A DNA stretch of 28,046 nt from Candidatus Brocadiia bacterium (GCA_013360825.1 JABWAY010000006.1:1-28046); one strand, 5' to 3'; counted from the first letter of the stretch, positions 7,975 to 15,501 are shown. Numbers and translations: made by a program. The notes: generated by a model not told the origin, from the letters alone.

Positions 7975-8211
7975 TTACGCCATCAACTCCCGAACCCGGC
8001 TCCGCCTCGCATCCGCCGCCGGCGGCAGATACCCCATCAGCTGGTCGAACTCCTCCTCCGCCGCCCGCGCCGTCGCCTCCATCCACCGGATCACCGCCGC
8101 CGGATCGTTCAGATCCGGCGGATTCTCCATCGCACGCTTCGCATGCCGCGTCGCAATGATCCGGAGCACCCTCGTCACCGCCTCCTCGTCCGTCAGTTCC
8201 GCGTTCGCCAT
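7975..8211 (-). CDS. Small acidic-helical protein of unknown function in the dcw operon
   Basis: This encodes 78 residues from an ATG at 8211 preceded by a purine-rich GAGGAGAGGGG ribosome site. The sequence is predicted almost wholly helical: 'DEEAVTRVLRIIATRHAKR' followed by 'DPAAVIRWMEATARAAEEEF'. There is no signal peptide and no membrane segment. It follows murF by 56 bp and precedes a second small ORF and mraY, all on the same strand, so it is probably co-transcribed with the lipid II genes. Its N-terminal pattern resembles that of the next small protein, so the two may be distant paralogues. I recognise no family, and no function is proposed. Confidence 0.65.
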   Translation of the reverse strand: MANAELTDEEAVTRVLRIIATRHAKRAMENPPDLNDPAAVIRWMEATARAAEEEFDQLMGYLPPAADARRSRVRELMA

Positions 8212-8267
8212 GTCCCCTCTCCTCGATCTCCGTTCCACCGGCACCCGACCCCGGGCGCCGAATCCGT

Positions 8268-9647
8268 TCAGGCCACCACCGCCAGCTCGACCGGCTCGAA
8301 CGCCGCCAGCAGGCGCTCCAGCCTCATCCCACGGCTCCCCTTGATCAGCGCCAGATCCCCCTCCCGCAGCAGGTCGGGAAGCGCACGGGCGGCCTCCTCG
8401 GTGCTCGCGAAGGCGTGGACCTCCAGGCCGTGACGGAGCGCGCGCGCCTTGTGCGCGGCCCGCGTCGCCTCCGGGCCGATCGACACGAACATCCCGATCC
8501 CGGGGCTCCGGGCGACCCGGTCGCCGACCCGCTCGTGCAGCCGCGCCGAGTCGCTTCCCAGCTCCAGCATGTCGCCGAAGATGAACACCCGGCGGCGCGC
8601 CTCCCACAGCTCGATCTCGTCCAGCGCGAGCGTCACCGCCCGCGGATTCGCGTTGTACGCGTCGTTCACGAACGTGATCCCGGCCCGCTCGATCTTCTCC
8701 ATCCGCATCGGCGGCAGGCGGAACGACATCAGCCGCTCCGCGACCTGCGCCGCGTCGACACCGAGCGTCGAGGCCGCCGCCGTCGCCGCCAGCGCGTTGT
8801 ACGCCATCCACCGGCCGCAGATCGGCAGCACGAACGGCACTCGGTCGTTCACAAGGAACCGGATCCCGTCCGGCCCCCCCTCGATCGCCGATCCCTTCAC
8901 GTCCGCCCCGCGGAAAAACCCGAACGTCATCACCCGCGCCGTCGTCGCCCGCGCCATCCGCTTCGTGTGCTCGTTGTCCGCGTTCAGGATCGCCGTCCCG
9001 GCCGGCCCCAGCTTCTCGACCAGCGCCGCCTTCTCCCGCGCGATCGCCTCGATCGACCCGAATCCGCCCAGGTGCGTCTCGCTGACCGTGGTCACCACCG
9101 AGACGTCGGGCCGGCAGATCGCCGCCAGCGCGGCGATCTCGCCCGGCGCGGATGTCCCGCACTCGACGACCGCCACGTCCGTCTCCTTCGTGAGGGACAG
9201 AAGGGTGATCGGCAGGCCGAGATGGTTGTTGTACGACTTCTGGCTCGAGACGACGCTCCGGTCCGCGCTGAGGACGTGCGCGAGCATGTCCTTGGCGGTC
9301 GTCTTCCCGTTCGACCCCGTGATGGCGATCACCGGCGACGTGAATTTCGCGCGGACCAGGCGGGCCAGGTCCCCCAGCGCCGCGACCGTGTCCCGCACCC
9401 GCAGCACGTTGCCCCTCCGCGGCATCGCGATTTCCCGGTCGATGACGACCGCGGCGGCGCCTTTCTGAAGCGCCTCCGCGACGTAGGCGTGCCCGTCCGT
9501 GTTCTGGCCGCGGATCGCGAAGAACACGTCCCCTTTCCTGACGGCCCGGGAGTCGGTGGTCGCTCCGGTCGCCTCCCCCGTGCCCGTCCCGTGGACGAAG
9601 TCCCCCCGGGTCACAAGGCGCAGGTCCTGCAGTTCGACAGGCAGCAT
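8268..9647 (-). CDS. murF: UDP-MurNAc-tripeptide:D-Ala-D-Ala ligase MurF
   Basis: MurF adds D-Ala-D-Ala to UDP-MurNAc-tripeptide, the last cytoplasmic step before MraY. The 459-residue Mur-ligase protein shows the N-terminal substrate domain ('TTDSRAVRKGDVFFAIRG'), the ATP loop TGSNGKTT, the MurF-type 'QKSYNNHLGLP', the central 'VVECGTSAPGEI', and the C-terminal 'NDAYNANP' and 'LIKGSRGMRLE' motifs. Length is normal. The ATG at 9647 has AGGAG 8 nt upstream and lies 15 bp after the murE stop, a tight operon junction. It is followed by two small ORFs, not directly by mraY. Confidence 0.96.
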   Translation of the reverse strand: MLPVELQDLRLVTRGDFVHGTGTGEATGATTDSRAVRKGDVFFAIRGQNTDGHAYVAEALQKGAAAVVIDREIAMPRRGNVLRVRDTVAALGDLARLVRAKFTSPVIAITGSNGKTTAKDMLAHVLSADRSVVSSQKSYNNHLGLPITLLSLTKETDVAVVECGTSAPGEIAALAAICRPDVSVVTTVSETHLGGFGSIEAIAREKAALVEKLGPAGTAILNADNEHTKRMARATTARVMTFGFFRGADVKGSAIEGGPDGIRFLVNDRVPFVLPICGRWMAYNALAATAAASTLGVDAAQVAERLMSFRLPPMRMEKIERAGITFVNDAYNANPRAVTLALDEIELWEARRRVFIFGDMLELGSDSARLHERVGDRVARSPGIGMFVSIGPEATRAAHKARALRHGLEVHAFASTEEAARALPDLLREGDLALIKGSRGMRLERLLAAFEPVELAVVA

Positions 9648-9662
9648 CGGAGTTCTCCTGGG

Positions 9663-11123
9663 TCAGGCGGTCTCGGGGAGACGGCGGCCGAGGGACTCCG
9701 CGGCCACCGCACGGTCGTCGAACGGCTTCACTCCGTCCTTGAAGATCTGGTACGTCTCGTGCCCCTTCCCGGCGATCAGCACCGTGTCCCCGGGGCGAGC
9801 CTCCCGGATCGCCCGGCGGATCGCTTCCCTCCGGTCCGGCTCGACCAGATACGCCGCGCCCGCGGGGAACCCGGCGAGGACGTCCTCGATGATCTTCGCG
9901 GGGTCCTCGGTGCGCGGGTTGTCGCTGGTGACGACGGCGAGGTCGGCGTGGGCGGCGGTCGCGCGGGCCATGAGCGGCCGTTTGCCGCGATCCCGGTCGC
10001 CGCCGCAGCCGAAGACGGTGATGAGGCGGCCCGGGGTGAGGGGACGGAGCGCGGTGAGGACGTTGATCAGGGCGTCGTCCGTGTGGGCGTAATCGACGAG
10101 CACGGCGAACGGCTGGCCGCACCGCACCGGCTCGAGCCGGCCGCGGACGCAGGGGACCGCGGCGGCGCCGTCCCGGAGCGCGTCGGCCGGGATCCCCAGC
10201 CCCTCCAGCACCGCCATCGCGCCGAGGATGTTCTGAATGTTGTGCCGCCCGATCAGCGGGCTGTAGACCGGCGTCTCGAACGACCGCCCCCGGACGAAGA
10301 ACCGGGTCCCGTCGAGCGTCGTCGAGTGGATCTCGGCCCGCACGTCCGCACCGGGGAGCAGGCCGAACGTCGCCACGGGGGCCGCCGAGGCGTCCCGCAT
10401 CCAGGCGCCGTACGGATCGTCGAGATTGACCGCCGCGAACGCCCCGCGCCCGAGGCCGCTGAACAGAAGCGCCTTCGCGTCTCGGTACGCTTCCATCGTC
10501 CTGTGGTAGTCGAGATGGTCGCGCGTGAGATTCGTGAAGATCGCCCCGGCGAATTCGACGCCGGCGATGCGCCCCTGGTGGAGCGCGTGCGAGGAGACCT
10601 CCATGACGCAGTGCGTCGTGCCGACCGCGACCATCTCCGCGAACATCTCCTGGAGCTCGACCGGCCCCGGCGTCGTGTTGTCGGCCGGGATCTCGCGGCG
10701 CCCGAACTGGTAGCTGATCGTCCCGAGAAGCCCGCACCGCCCGCCCGCCGCGTGGATCATCCCCCGCAGCAGGTGCGTCGTCGTCGTCTTCCCGTTCGTC
10801 CCCGTCACGCCGATCACCTGCAGCTTCCGGAGAGGATGCCCGTGGAACTCCGCGGCCAGCGCCGCCGCCGCCGCCCGCGCGTCCGCCACCACCGCCTGCG
10901 GCACCGCGAGATCCAGCTTCCGCGCGGTCACCACCGCCACCGCCCCCGCCTCCACCGCGGCCCGCGCATACTTCGCGCCGTCGTCCTTCACCCCCGGCAC
11001 CGCAATGAAGACATGCCCCGCGCGCACACGGCGCGAATCGACCGAAACGCCGGTGACCCCGGCATCCCGGAACCCGGTCCACGTGGCGCCCTGGAGCGCC
11101 TCCTTCAGCACGCTGAGTTTCAC
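9663..11123 (-). CDS. murE: UDP-MurNAc-tripeptide synthetase MurE, meso-DAP type
   Basis: MurE adds the third amino acid to UDP-MurNAc-L-Ala-D-Glu. The 486-residue protein has the substrate domain ('VSVDSRRVRAGHVFIAVPG'), the ATP loop TGTNGKTT (107-114), 'NLTRDHLDYHRTMEAYRDAK' with the lysine expected to be carbamylated, 'VDYAHTDDAL', and the specificity motif DNPR at 401-404. In known MurE enzymes DNPR marks meso-diaminopimelate as substrate, so the wall is predicted to be of the DAP type. The start is GTG at 11123 with a GAGAGG site just upstream. A 170-bp gap separates it from ftsI, the longest gap between the named genes on that side of the operon, and holds a hairpin and a possible micro-ORF. 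Confidence 0.96.
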   Translation of the reverse strand: MKLSVLKEALQGATWTGFRDAGVTGVSVDSRRVRAGHVFIAVPGVKDDGAKYARAAVEAGAVAVVTARKLDLAVPQAVVADARAAAAALAAEFHGHPLRKLQVIGVTGTNGKTTTTHLLRGMIHAAGGRCGLLGTISYQFGRREIPADNTTPGPVELQEMFAEMVAVGTTHCVMEVSSHALHQGRIAGVEFAGAIFTNLTRDHLDYHRTMEAYRDAKALLFSGLGRGAFAAVNLDDPYGAWMRDASAAPVATFGLLPGADVRAEIHSTTLDGTRFFVRGRSFETPVYSPLIGRHNIQNILGAMAVLEGLGIPADALRDGAAAVPCVRGRLEPVRCGQPFAVLVDYAHTDDALINVLTALRPLTPGRLITVFGCGGDRDRGKRPLMARATAAHADLAVVTSDNPRTEDPAKIIEDVLAGFPAGAAYLVEPDRREAIRRAIREARPGDTVLIAGKGHETYQIFKDGVKPFDDRAVAAESLGRRLPETA

Positions 11124-11201
11124 GTCCCCTCTCCCTGCTCTCGTGGCCTCGCGACACTGCGCGGTCTCCGGCCGCGCACGCCGCCTTGACTCCCGACTCC
11201 G

Positions 11202-11221
11202 GGGCCCCGCTCACGGGGCCC
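11202..11221 (-). repeat. GC hairpin between ftsI and murE
   Basis: This is a perfect 8-bp inverted repeat, GGGCCCCG with CGGGGCCC and a 4-nt loop, in the ftsI-murE gap. No U-run follows on either strand, so it is not a typical intrinsic terminator. On the mRNA it would form just after the stop of the possible 18-codon micro-ORF. It could slow polymerase, protect an RNA end or mark a processing site. Confidence 0.4.
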
Positions 11222-11240
11222 GGGATCCGGGATTCGCGAC

Positions 11241-11297
11241 CTACCCCCCCAGCCACTCCCACATCGCCGCCAGCACCCGGCCGATCGCCTCGCTCAT
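11241..11297 (-). CDS. Possible 18-residue micro-ORF coupled to ftsI
   Basis: An ATG at 11297 overlaps the TGA of ftsI as ATGA, the same junction type seen at mraY/ftsW and ftsW/murG, and opens an 18-codon frame ending in TAG. The peptide (MSEAIGRVLAAMWEWLGG) would be a short amphipathic helix with two Trp. The stop is followed 19 nt later by a strong hairpin. The ATGA may be chance, as ATG overlapping TGA only needs an A before the stop. Reported because it is too short for usual gene finders. Confidence 0.25.
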   Translation of the reverse strand: MSEAIGRVLAAMWEWLGG

Positions 11298-13033
11298 TTC
11301 TTCGCTCCCCCAGCCGCCCTTTTTGCCCACTCCTCCCGCTTCCGCTTCACTCCGTCCGGATCCGGCTTCACCTCCAGCAGCGCCAGCCCCTCCTTCAGGA
11401 TCTCCCCCACCACCGGCCCCGCCACCGTCCCGCCGTAGTACGCCCCCTGCGGCTCCTTCACCACCACCACCACCAGCAGCCGCGGCGCGTCCGCCGGCGC
11501 AAATCCGACGAAACTCGAGGCATACTTCCCCGCCGCGTACTTCCCGTTCGCCCCGAGCAGCTTCGTCGTCCCCGTCTTTCCCGCCGCCAGCCAGCCGTCG
11601 AGCTTCACCGACTTCCCCGTCCCGCGCTCCACCACCTGAATCATGATCGACACAAGATCACGGCTGACTTTTGCCGATAGCACCCGTTTCCCGGGAGAAA
11701 TCGCAAATTCATCCCGGGGAACGCCGTCCGGGCCCACCACCGCCTTCACCAGGTGCGGGGTCACCAGCACCCCGCCGTTCGCGATCGCGCAGTAGGCGGC
11801 CGCCATCTGAAGCGGGGTCGCGCCGACCGCGTAGCCGAACGACGCCGAAATCACGGTCTGCGGCGCCCAGGTCTGCTCGCGCGGCATCGTCCCGGGAGAC
11901 TCCCCGGGTATCCCCACCCCCGTCGGCTTCCCGAACCCGAACGTCCGGATCCAGGTCTCCAGGTCCTTCGCCCCCATCCGCGTCACCATCTTCGCCATCC
12001 CGATGTTCGAACTCTTCACCAGGATGTCCTCCACCGTCAGCGTCCCGTACCCGTGAACGTCGGTGATCGACCGTCCCCGGTAGGTCCAGGAACCCCCCTC
12101 GCAGTTGAAGGTGTCGCTCGCCTTCACGGCCCCCTTTTCCATCAGCGCCGCCATCACCACGCCCTTGAACGTCGACCCCGGCTCCCAGAAGTCGGTCGCG
12201 GCGCGGCACCGGCGCGCCTCGGCTTTCCCGCGCGCCGGATCGTTCGGGTCGTAGTCGGGGGCCCCGGCGATCGCCAGGATCGCACCGTTCCGGGGGTCCA
12301 TCACCACCGCCACCGCGCTCTCCGGCGAGTGCTTCGCCATCGCCCGCGCCAGCGCCTGCTCCGCCAGCGCCTGGATCCGCGCATCGACCGTCAGGACCAG
12401 CGTGTTCCCGGGCTCCGGCTCCCGGACGCTCCGCTCGAACGACACGATCAGGTCGCGCCGCGCGTCGCGCAGCACCTGCCGCTCCCCCGCACGCCCCTCC
12501 AGCACCTCCTGGAACTGCTTCTCGATCCCCTCCAGCCCGTGCCCGTCGATGTCCACATACCCGAGCACCTGCCCCAGCGACCGCCCCCGCGGATACGCCC
12601 GCCGCGTGTCGTCCTCGAACCCCACCCCCGCCAGCCGCCGCCCGCGCACCGCCGCTTCCTCCTCCGGCGTGCACCGCCTTTTCACCCAGACAAACCGGCT
12701 CCCGGGCCTGCGGAACCGCGCGACCAGCGCCGCCCGGTCCACGCCGAGCAGCCCGGACAGCGCCGCCGCCGTCGCCTCAACATCGTCCATCAGCGCCGGG
12801 TCGGCGAAACAGCTCGGGACCTCCTTGGTGATCGCCAGCTTCTCGCCGCGCGCGTCGAGAATCTCCCCGCGGCGCGGCTGCACCGTCTCCGTGGCCCACG
12901 CCTGCACCGCCTGCTCGCGCGCCGCCTTCTCATGCCCGCGCACCTGGACCGCGTAGAGACGCACACCCAGCGCGGCGAAGACCGCCGCGAACACGCAGAA
13001 CCCCACGTCGAACTTCCACCCCGCCGGTCCCAT
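11294..13033 (-). CDS. ftsI: Septal peptidoglycan transpeptidase FtsI (PBP3-type class B PBP)
   Basis: FtsI cross-links septal peptidoglycan in the periplasm and works with FtsW. The 579-residue class B penicillin-binding protein has one N-terminal membrane anchor (about 10-31), a dimerisation domain opening with 'QPRRGEILDARGEKLA', and a transpeptidase domain with the active-site motifs STFK (Ser287), SSN (341-343) and KTGT (486-489). There is no PASTA domain. I chose the ATG at 13033, which has GGAG 6 nt upstream and follows the ftsL stop by 22 bp. Longer starts at 13081 (ATG) and 13090 (GTG) would overlap ftsL, and their extra codons (TCA, AGT, CGA) are unlike this genome's usage. Its place after ftsL is the standard dcw order. 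Confidence 0.95.
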   Translation of the reverse strand: MGPAGWKFDVGFCVFAAVFAALGVRLYAVQVRGHEKAAREQAVQAWATETVQPRRGEILDARGEKLAITKEVPSCFADPALMDDVEATAAALSGLLGVDRAALVARFRRPGSRFVWVKRRCTPEEEAAVRGRRLAGVGFEDDTRRAYPRGRSLGQVLGYVDIDGHGLEGIEKQFQEVLEGRAGERQVLRDARRDLIVSFERSVREPEPGNTLVLTVDARIQALAEQALARAMAKHSPESAVAVVMDPRNGAILAIAGAPDYDPNDPARGKAEARRCRAATDFWEPGSTFKGVVMAALMEKGAVKASDTFNCEGGSWTYRGRSITDVHGYGTLTVEDILVKSSNIGMAKMVTRMGAKDLETWIRTFGFGKPTGVGIPGESPGTMPREQTWAPQTVISASFGYAVGATPLQMAAAYCAIANGGVLVTPHLVKAVVGPDGVPRDEFAISPGKRVLSAKVSRDLVSIMIQVVERGTGKSVKLDGWLAAGKTGTTKLLGANGKYAAGKYASSFVGFAPADAPRLLVVVVVKEPQGAYYGGTVAGPVVGEILKEGLALLEVKPDPDGVKRKREEWAKRAAGGAKK

Positions 13034-13055
13034 CCGCCACTCCGACCCGGTTCGG

Positions 13056-13379
13056 CTACTGCCGCGGAACTCCCCTGACATCCGCGACACGCTCCTGCGC
13101 CCCCTGCGGCGCTGCCTGCCCGGGCTTCAGAACCCGCCATTCCTGCGGAACGGCCAGGTCCACCCCGAACGCCGCGGCCCTCTCCAGCACCCGCTGGGTG
13201 CCCCGCGCCCGGCTGACTTCCTCCTCCAGCCTCTGCTTCTCCCGCCCCAGCTCCGACAACCGCTTCTCACGCTCACGGATCCGGTACCCCAGCCGCAACG
13301 TCTCCGCCTGCTGCCACACCGTCAGCAGCCCCACCAGCAGAAACAGCGTCACCAGCAGCACCGGCCTCGATGTCTTCAC
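13056..13379 (-). CDS. ftsL: FtsL-like division protein
   Basis: This encodes 107 residues. A single membrane segment (about 6-23, 'PVLLVTLFLLVGLLTVW') is followed by a charged heptad-like helix (about 25-70, 'REREKRLSELGREKQRLEEE') typical of the periplasmic coiled coil of FtsL. FtsL sequences are poorly conserved, so the call rests on topology, size and position between rsmH and ftsI, where ftsL normally lies. In known systems FtsL pairs with FtsB and helps activate FtsW-FtsI. The start is GTG at 13379, overlapping the rsmH stop as GTGA. Confidence 0.8.
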   Translation of the reverse strand: MKTSRPVLLVTLFLLVGLLTVWQQAETLRLGYRIREREKRLSELGREKQRLEEEVSRARGTQRVLERAAAFGVDLAVPQEWRVLKPGQAAPQGAQERVADVRGVPRQ

Positions 13380-14272
13380 GTCCGCTCCCCGTCAGGCCTC
13401 CGGATCACTCGGAGCTTCGCGCTGCGGCTCCGGGGATTGCGCAGGACCTCTTCTCGCGAAGGGGCCACCACATGTTTCGTCAGGAGATCCCACCCGTCTT
13501 GACGGCTCAATTTCCGGAACGCGGCTTTCACGGGCCTGTCCTCGAGCGAATGAAATGTGATCACCGCCATCCGTCCCCCCGGCCGGAGCAGCCCCGGCAG
13601 CGACGCCAGCGCGGCCTCCAGCCGTTCGACCTCCCGGTTCACCAGCATGCGGATCGCCTGGAACGTGCGCGTCGCCGGATGCGCCCGCCCCCGCCTCCCC
13701 CCAGCCGCCGAACCGACCAGCTCCGCGAACCGGACCGTGTCCTCGATCGGCCTGGTCCCGCGCTCCCGCACGATCGCCTCCGCCACCCTCCGCGCCCGCG
13801 GCTCCTCCCCGAACTCCCGGATCGCCGCCTCCAGCTCCTCCACCCCCAGCCTGTTCACCAGCTGCGCCGCCGTCTCCGGCGCGTCCGGCCCCATCCGCAT
13901 GTCCAGCGGCCCGGGGCGCATGAACGAAAACCCGCGCCCCGGGTCGTCGAGCTGGAAACTCGACACGCCCAGGTCGAGAAGAATCCCGTCGACCGCGTCG
14001 CCACCCCAATGGCGCCGGACGACCTCCCCGGCCCGCTCGTACGAGCCCCGCTCAACCTGCGCGTTCGCGGACGAAGCGAGACGCGCACGCGCTGTCTCCA
14101 CGGCCGCCGGATCGCGGTCGATCCCGATCAGGCGCCCCGCCGGGCCGATCCTCCCGAGAATCGCCCCCGCGTGGCCCCCTCCGCCGACCGTCCCGTCCAC
14201 CCAGGACTCCCCGGGTTTCGGTTCAGCCAGCGCCAGGAACTCCGCGACCAGAACAGGCTCGTGGTCCCCCAC
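13376..14272 (-). CDS. rsmH: 16S rRNA m4C1402 methyltransferase RsmH (MraW)
   Basis: RsmH N4-methylates C1402 of 16S rRNA, using S-adenosylmethionine. The 298-residue protein carries all family motifs: 'HEPVL' near the N-terminus, the SAM-binding 'WVDGTVGGGGHAGAIL', 'IGIDRDPAAVE', 'ILLDLGVSSFQLDDP', 'HPATRTFQAIRMLVN' and 'VITFHSLEDRPVK'. Length is normal. The GTG start at 14272 shares one base with the TAG of the small upstream ORF (TAGTG), and the stop overlaps ftsL by 4 nt, so it lies inside a tightly coupled operon. It occupies its usual second conserved position in the dcw cluster, but with an extra ORF between it and mraZ. Confidence 0.96.
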   Translation of the reverse strand: MGDHEPVLVAEFLALAEPKPGESWVDGTVGGGGHAGAILGRIGPAGRLIGIDRDPAAVETARARLASSANAQVERGSYERAGEVVRRHWGGDAVDGILLDLGVSSFQLDDPGRGFSFMRPGPLDMRMGPDAPETAAQLVNRLGVEELEAAIREFGEEPRARRVAEAIVRERGTRPIEDTVRFAELVGSAAGGRRGRAHPATRTFQAIRMLVNREVERLEAALASLPGLLRPGGRMAVITFHSLEDRPVKAAFRKLSRQDGWDLLTKHVVAPSREEVLRNPRSRSAKLRVIRRPDGERT

Positions 14273-14538
14273 TACAGAAGGGCGGCGACGCGGCTCAGAA
14301 GCGGAAACCGGAGAGGGCGCTTGGCCTCGCCCAGCGTCTGCACCAGCGAGTAGACCCCCTCGCCCAGCGCGAGCGGCTGGCCCGGGAACATCGCCTTGAC
14401 ACGCTCGAGGCGGCCGACGACGTCCTCGATGTGAGGGCGGGCATCCCGAAGCGTCTGCATGTCGAGCAGTCCCACTTCGCGCGCCGCCAGCAGGTCCTTG
14501 ACCACGTCAAAAGAGTTCCGATCCGCCGTCTTCGCCAT
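14272..14538 (-). CDS. Small helical protein of unknown function between mraZ and rsmH
   Basis: This encodes 88 residues from an ATG at 14538 with GAGG 6 nt upstream; an ATG at 14556 has no properly spaced site. The protein is predicted mostly helical ('SFDVVKDLLAAREVGLLDMQTLRDARPHIEDVVGRLERV') and ends in 'RFPLLSRVAALL'. It has no signal peptide or clear membrane span, so it is probably cytoplasmic. Its stop shares one base with the rsmH start, which argues strongly for a translated gene. mraZ and rsmH are adjacent in most bacteria, so an inserted gene is unusual. I do not recognise the family. Confidence 0.75.
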   Translation of the reverse strand: MAKTADRNSFDVVKDLLAAREVGLLDMQTLRDARPHIEDVVGRLERVKAMFPGQPLALGEGVYSLVQTLGEAKRPLRFPLLSRVAALL

Positions 14539-14592
14539 GATGTTCCTCGCCCCCATCCCCCGTTGCCGATAAAAAATGTATGAGTCCCGTTC

Positions 14593-15051
14593 CTATGTCG
14601 CGCGTCCGAAGAGGCTGGCGTGCATGCCCTTGGCCCCCTCGATTGCCGATTTACGGAAGTCTTCCCAGCGTCCCAGCGTCCAGACCTGGAGATGATCGCC
14701 GCGGCCGATGACCACGACGTCGCGCTCGAGCCCGGCGAATCCCTTGAGATCGCCGGTCAGCGTCATGCGACCCTGGTCGTCGAGATCGACTTCCTCGGTG
14801 GTCGCATCGATGAAGGTGAGTGTCCTGGTGAGTTGGGGGTCGGTCGCGGCCCGTTCTTCGAGCGCGTCCATGCGCCTGGCGTAGACATCGGGGGCGCAGA
14901 TGGTGAGGACGAGGAAGTCGCCCTGGGGAAAGAGCCCGACGCGGACGGTCGGGCCGAGGGCTTCGCGGAATTTCGCCGGGAGCACGAGGCGGTTCTTGGA
15001 GTCGACAACCAGGCTCTGGTTGCCGCTCAGGCGCTTCGTAGGTTCCGGCAT
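14593..15051 (-). CDS. mraZ: Transcriptional regulator MraZ
   Basis: MraZ is a DNA-binding regulator of its own dcw operon. The 152-residue protein has the two tandem SpoVT-AbrB half-domains of the family. The first contains 'VDSKNRLVLPAKFREAL' (about 17-33) and the second 'VDLDDQGRMTLTGDLKGFAG' (about 88-107), followed by 'VWTLGRWEDF'. The ATG at 15051 is chosen because the family begins close before the first half-domain; the frame extends upstream without homology. It is the first gene of the operon. Its leader carries a symmetric array of TGGGN boxes, the known MraZ recognition element in E. coli, just downstream of a sigma70-like promoter, so negative autoregulation is likely. Confidence 0.93.
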   Translation of the reverse strand: MPEPTKRLSGNQSLVVDSKNRLVLPAKFREALGPTVRVGLFPQGDFLVLTICAPDVYARRMDALEERAATDPQLTRTLTFIDATTEEVDLDDQGRMTLTGDLKGFAGLERDVVVIGRGDHLQVWTLGRWEDFRKSAIEGAKGMHASLFGRAT

Positions 15052-15081
15052 GACTGCCCCCGCTCTCGGATCTGGCCATGG

Positions 15082-15123
15082 CCCCAGCTGGGGTTTTATG
15101 GGATTCGGCCCCACTTCTCCCCA
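15082..15123 (-). promoter_or_regulatory. MraZ operator: phased, symmetric array of TGGGN boxes
   Basis: On the plus strand four 5-bp boxes stand at exact 10-bp steps: TGGGG at 15089-15093, TGGGA at 15099-15103, then the inverted forms CCCCA at 15109-15113 and 15119-15123. One more inverted box at 15082-15086 makes a CCCCAGCTGGGG palindrome with the first. E. coli MraZ binds TGGGN repeats separated by 5 nt, so the sequence and phasing fit. The array lies between the predicted transcription start and the mraZ ATG. Confidence 0.75.
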
Positions 15124-15131
15124 ACGCAGGT

Positions 15132-15160
15132 CTTTTACGGTATCAACTTCGGAGAGTCAA
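15132..15160 (-). promoter_or_regulatory. Sigma70-type promoter of the dcw operon
   Basis: TTGACT (15160-15155) and TAAAAG (15137-15132) are separated by 17 bp on the minus strand. Five of six and four of six bases match the consensus. Transcription would start near 15125, at the edge of the TGGGN box array, with a leader of about 75 nt before mraZ. Confidence 0.6.
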
Positions 15161-15458
15161 GGCAGGAACTTGAATTTTGTGAAGGGGTTACGGCAATTCA
15201 CACCGATTCAGCGCAGATCGCAACAATTAGAGCCATTGCAAAGAGACATACGCTATATGTAGTGGTATTTCCGGATCAGCCGCAGGACTGGGATTGATTG
15301 ATTTTCGACCAGGCACCCGCGAGAGGACGCTCCATTCCAACTCATTGTGAACATAACTCACATAGCAGCAATACTTTATGATACATGCCAACATGGCGGA
15401 GGGAATATTCGGATTTTTTTCACTTTGGGTCGGGCTTCTGCCGATGGACTCCCCTTGT

Positions 15459-15501
15459 ACCCACAGGAAACTCCCCCACTTTCTCCCACCAACTCGCCCC
15501 A
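15459..15501 (-). promoter_or_regulatory. Second, distal group of TGGGN boxes
   Basis: On the minus strand the boxes TGGGG (15501-15497), TGGGA (15488-15484), TGGGG (15478-15474) and TGGGT (15463-15459) follow each other with steps of 13, 10 and 15 bp. The middle pair reads GTGGGAGAAAGTGGGG, close to MraZ boxes described in other bacteria. It lies about 400 bp upstream of mraZ and could be an upstream operator or mark a distal promoter. Confidence 0.4.

Noticed and set aside
7975..11262. Open minus-strand frame of about 1095 codons spanning murE and murF
   Set aside because: It runs in another frame through two convincing Mur ligases and has low-complexity composition. Only its last 79 codons, starting at 8211, are kept as a small gene.
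13034..13090. Longer ftsI starts at 13081 or 13090
   Set aside because: They overlap ftsL, contain codons rare in this genome, and are not needed for the membrane anchor. They cannot be fully excluded.
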